Source: Streptosporangium carneum (lineage in GTDB: Bacteria; Actinomycetota; Actinomycetes; Streptosporangiales; Streptosporangiaceae). From it: a DNA stretch of 64,000 bases. The stretch spans positions 118,011-182,010 of the forward strand of contig NZ_BSEV01000019.1 of NCBI RefSeq assembly GCF_027922005.1, read 5' to 3'. Positions 62,201 to 64,000 of this stretch are shown in pieces. The stretch's first letter is position 1. Each line of letters begins with the position of its first letter. A program made the translations under genes and the position numbers. The notes under the pieces were generated by a model, which saw only the letters and a program-made list of their open reading frames with translations, searched no databases and was not told the DNA's origin.

Positions 62201-64000
62201 TTCGCCGTCCGGCCCAGAATGTCGTAGTCGACACCGGTAGTGTGGTTGAGCGGGTCAGTGACCGCAGTGACCCCTCCGGCCGCGTCGACCGTGTAGGTGG
62301 TGGTTCTGTTGCCCGGCGCGACGCTCTTGACGAGGTTGCTCGCGTTATCGTATGTCAGCGTGGTGATCAGCGCCGCCGTGGTCGGTTCACGTTCGATCTG
62401 GGTTTGGGTGATCAGGCGGCCGAGATCGTCGTAGGTGACCTCGGCACGAGTACCGGTCGGATCAACGGTGGCGAGGACTTCGCCCAAGAGGTCGTATTCC
62501 GCGATCCAGGAACCTCCCGGTCCGGATGGGCCGGGGTCGGTCACCTTGACCGGGTTGCCGAGCGCGTCGTACTGCGTGGTGGTGGTGTATCCCCGCTCGT
62601 CGGTGACTGTGGTTCTGCGACCAGCCGCGTCGTATCCATAGCTGACTGTCGGAGTGACCGCACTGCCGCCCGGCGGAGTATAAGAGGGCAGGGTAGTGGA
62701 GGTCGGGCGACCCGCTTTGTCGAACGTCGCAGCGACTGTCCGCCCCTCACCGTCCACGACATGGGTCTTCTGCCCGGCGGTGTCGTAGCCCTGCTTCACC
62801 GTCGGCCTGTCGTCGGTTGTGGATCCGTTCTTGTCGATCTTCACCTGTGGTGATGTCGACTCCACCAGTCTTCCGGCCAGGTCGTAGCGCATCGTGGTGG
62901 TGTAGTCGGCTGCCGTGGCACCGGTGTCATTACCCCGCGGGTCAGTCACCGCGGTCAGCAGCCCTCGATCGTCGTAGGCCCAGGTGGACACCAAGTCGTC
63001 GGTGCCGTTCTCCACTGTCTGCCGGATCACCTGCCCCTGCGCGTTATGGGCATATTCGGTGGACTCAGTGCGGGGGCTGTTCGCACCGGTGAAAACCTTT
63101 TTGGTTACGTTGCCGGTCGCGTCGTAGGTGAAGGTGGTCTTGCGCTTGAGCACCGCCGGGTCGAGCGTCGTCGAAGTCGTACGGCCGGCGACGTCGTAGA
63201 CGTGTTCAGTGGTGGTCTTGCCGTTGCCCGTGACCTGCTTGGTGAGGTTGCCGGCGGCATCGTAGGTGTTCTCCTGCAGCACCACGTCAGTGGGAGTGGT
63301 GGAGCCGTTCAGGCGGACGTCGTCGGCGATGGCCTGTGATGGACGGTTGTCGGCGAAGTAGGTGTAGGAGGTCTTGCGGCCCATCGCGTCCACCTGGCTG
63401 GCCAGGCGTCCGCCCGGATCGTAGGCGTAGGACTCCAGTACCTTGTCCTGGGCGGGCTGCGGGTTGACCGGGCTGCCGGTCCAGTTCTTCAGCGTCGTGG
63501 TGGCGGGCTCACCGCGCTTGGTGTAGCCGAACGTCGTCACCGTCCCCATCGGGTCGGTCATGGAGACCTTCGCACCGATGGTGTCCCACGCTGAGCGGGT
63601 GACTCCCCCCTCAGGATCGGTCACCGTCTCCAGGCGGCCGTTCGTGTCGTAGGCGTAAGTGACGGTGCGCACCGGGTCCCCGCCGGTCAGGTCGGACAGG
63701 GTCTCGGTGAGCTGGTTGCCGTCCGGGTCATAGGTGTAAGTCGTCCTGGCGGTGTGGGTGACAGCGGTGACCTCGTTCTTCAGTCCGGGCCCGGTCTGGG
63801 TGAGCAACCGGCCGACACCGTCATAGGTGAACGTCGTGGTCACCCCGTCCGGGTGGGCCTGGGAGACCTCTTTGCGAGAGGCCACCCGCCCCAGCGCGTC
63901 ATGGGTGAACGCCGTGACCAGGCCGGATGGGCTGGTCTGCTCGGCCAGGTCCCCGGCCGCGGTGTAGCGGTAGGTGGTCTCCTCGTTCTTGGCGTTCTTG
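59269..64000 (-). CDS. RHS/YD-repeat polymorphic toxin with GIY-YIG-like nuclease tip, partial
   Basis: The frame is open to the right edge, so the N-terminus is missing. Over 1,570 residues are visible. Most are YD repeats (GYDAAGRRT, YDALGNPVKV and similar) that build a shell. The RHS core ends at TNVDPTGHAA, after which a variable tip of about 390 residues begins. In the tip, GGVYAIVDKDGEVLKVGKAD followed by SFRKRV (about 59620-59705) resembles the GVY...VGKA...RxRV core of GIY-YIG nucleases. The tip is visibly lower in GC than the shell, consistent with toxin-domain exchange. The nuclease assignment is by motif only. Confidence 0.9.
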   Translation of the reverse strand, partial: KNAKNEETTYRYTAAGDLAEQTSPSGLVTAFTHDALGRVASRKEVSQAHPDGVTTTFTYDGVGRLLTQTGPGLKNEVTAVTHTARTTYTYDPDGNQLTETLSDLTGGDPVRTVTYAYDTNGRLETVTDPEGGVTRSAWDTIGAKVSMTDPMGTVTTFGYTKRGEPATTTLKNWTGSPVNPQPAQDKVLESYAYDPGGRLASQVDAMGRKTSYTYFADNRPSQAIADDVRLNGSTTPTDVVLQENTYDAAGNLTKQVTGNGKTTTEHVYDVAGRTTSTTLDPAVLKRKTTFTYDATGNVTKKVFTGANSPRTESTEYAHNAQGQVIRQTVENGTDDLVSTWAYDDRGLLTAVTDPRGNDTGATAADYTTTMRYDLAGRLVESTSPQVKIDKNGSTTDDRPTVKQGYDTAGQKTHVVDGEGRTVAATFDKAGRPTSTTLPSYTPPGGSAVTPTVSYGYDAAGRRTTVTDERGYTTTTQYDALGNPVKVTDPGPSGPGGSWIAEYDLLGEVLATVDPTGTRAEVTYDDLGRLITQTQIEREPTTAALITTLTYDNASNLVKSVAPGNRTTTYTVDAAGGVTAVTDPLNHTTGVDYDILGRTAKVTDALGNSTETDYDLAGRKIADRVRGSAGVTVRTVGYGYDAAGNSTSTTSGEGHVTRREFDAMSRLTSLIEPVSASKSITTTFGYDATGKHTRLTDGRGNTTWSTYNTLGLTESVIEPSTTAHPAVADRTWTAVYDAAGNQVAVLQPGGVRVDRTFDPLNRVLNESGTGASATTPDRNLAYDQAGRTTAVGDYTLEYNDRGLLTKVSKAANQVATYAYDALGNLTQRVDPTGTANFTWDNASRMATASDPVTGRTWTYGYDDADRLTSQTSTGTVNSQSYAYDAVDRLTSHILKNSSGAELAKITYGWDKDDNLTSKTTVGTAGAGANTYGYDRSGRLTSWTAPGGAVTDYEWDDAGNRTKAGSKTYTYDERNRLTSGDGVDYTYTPRGTVATEVKNGATRNLVFDAFDRLISDGDVTYGYDALGRVTSRTKGSAQQRFVYTGLTNDIAAVTDSVGAIQAKYGRDAFGGLLSLQEGGTAASGAMTDLHDDLVATFSGTALTDSAAYDPFGQVTHRTGATRTLGYQGEYTDPDTGKVNMHARWYQPGTGAFTSRDTATLDPNPSVQANRYTYANAAPLTNVDPTGHAARDTWGSGPSISEGVLGYVYPSSGLPQSGSITIVPGYNPAPTTPGGRINVENDGLGRTPPLFSDGAARAAGVMSTGRPAPKGYWDASSYARNAYMEMYSIFASDKQLDRLWSLLTRKVGEKGKGVASGGAAATASSKKSGAYVVYWNQYKITFPSRKAAESYVKDMVAKGKVCVSDACMATGWVWSMSAEEILQGKICADQPAWCAKADLTRYVQENSIRSNLGMMGLDGVLALLYNGDYGLGEVDDVGGVYAIVDKDGEVLKVGKADSFRKRVGNKDYVKLGVNQPGGPRMMILFRSDDTRVQKGGEDVMYDVFKALGNELKLMKQAPMKHPNEYSKGSALRADQERIYSTNRNAAISFFNRSGFAITASTRTSFSIRVLTGIKTIGKR

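Overview
The window is high-GC DNA with many GTG starts, stop/start overlaps of the GTGA or ATGA type, and actinomycete signature families: XRE-DUF5753 with DUF397, a subtilisin-inhibitor-like protein, DUF3000, DUF4349 and a HemQ/HemY/HemE heme set. I infer a filamentous actinomycete, most likely of the Streptosporangiaceae type. The species cannot be named from the sequence alone. No rRNA, tRNA, CRISPR array, complete transposon or origin was found.

Layout. (1) 1-19.9 kb is mostly core or conserved genes: an ECF sigma pair cut by the left edge, OsmC, GlgX, a RibD-like reductase, a LigC-type DNA ligase and a LigD-type primase-polymerase either side of an FAD enzyme, MsrB, the coproporphyrin-dependent heme genes hemQ-hemY and hemE, DUF4349, DUF3000 and RNase D. 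(2) 20-47 kb is accessory: an ECF sigma/ABC exporter operon, a repeat-rich block around an ATPase/XRE/DUF397 triad, several decayed genes (a GlxA-type regulator, an epimerase, a nitrilase-like membrane protein, an IS5-type transposase, an alpha/beta hydrolase), a two-component system, and an unrecognised five-gene operon at 34.0-41.9 kb facing a BTAD regulator. A fasciclin protein with a cysteine-rich repeat stalk, a secreted HNH nuclease and a TetR regulator follow. (3) 47-57.5 kb returns to core metabolism: fadA-fadB, an SSI-like inhibitor, an APC permease, DedA, dxs and two secreted metallopeptidase paralogues. (4) 57.7-64 kb holds an RHS-repeat protein that runs off the right edge. Its low-GC C-terminal tip looks like a GIY-YIG nuclease, and a DUF4259 protein downstream is the candidate immunity partner.

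In actinomycetes, the hemE/DUF3000/RNase D genes and the fadA/fadB/dxs genes are, to my knowledge, often near neighbours. Here about 27 kb separates them, and that interval holds nearly all the decayed genes, repeats and orphan families, so it looks like an acquired or rearranged segment.

The most novel system is the 34,041-41,896 operon. It encodes a 752-residue protein with long amphipathic basic helices, an HExxH putative metalloprotease, two unrecognised proteins, and an 814-residue protein that joins a serine-hydrolase-like domain, an M15-type peptidase domain and a glucosaminidase-type domain. None has a visible secretion signal. A cell-envelope-attacking cargo or effector set, possibly for a contractile injection apparatus encoded elsewhere, is a reasonable but unproven reading.
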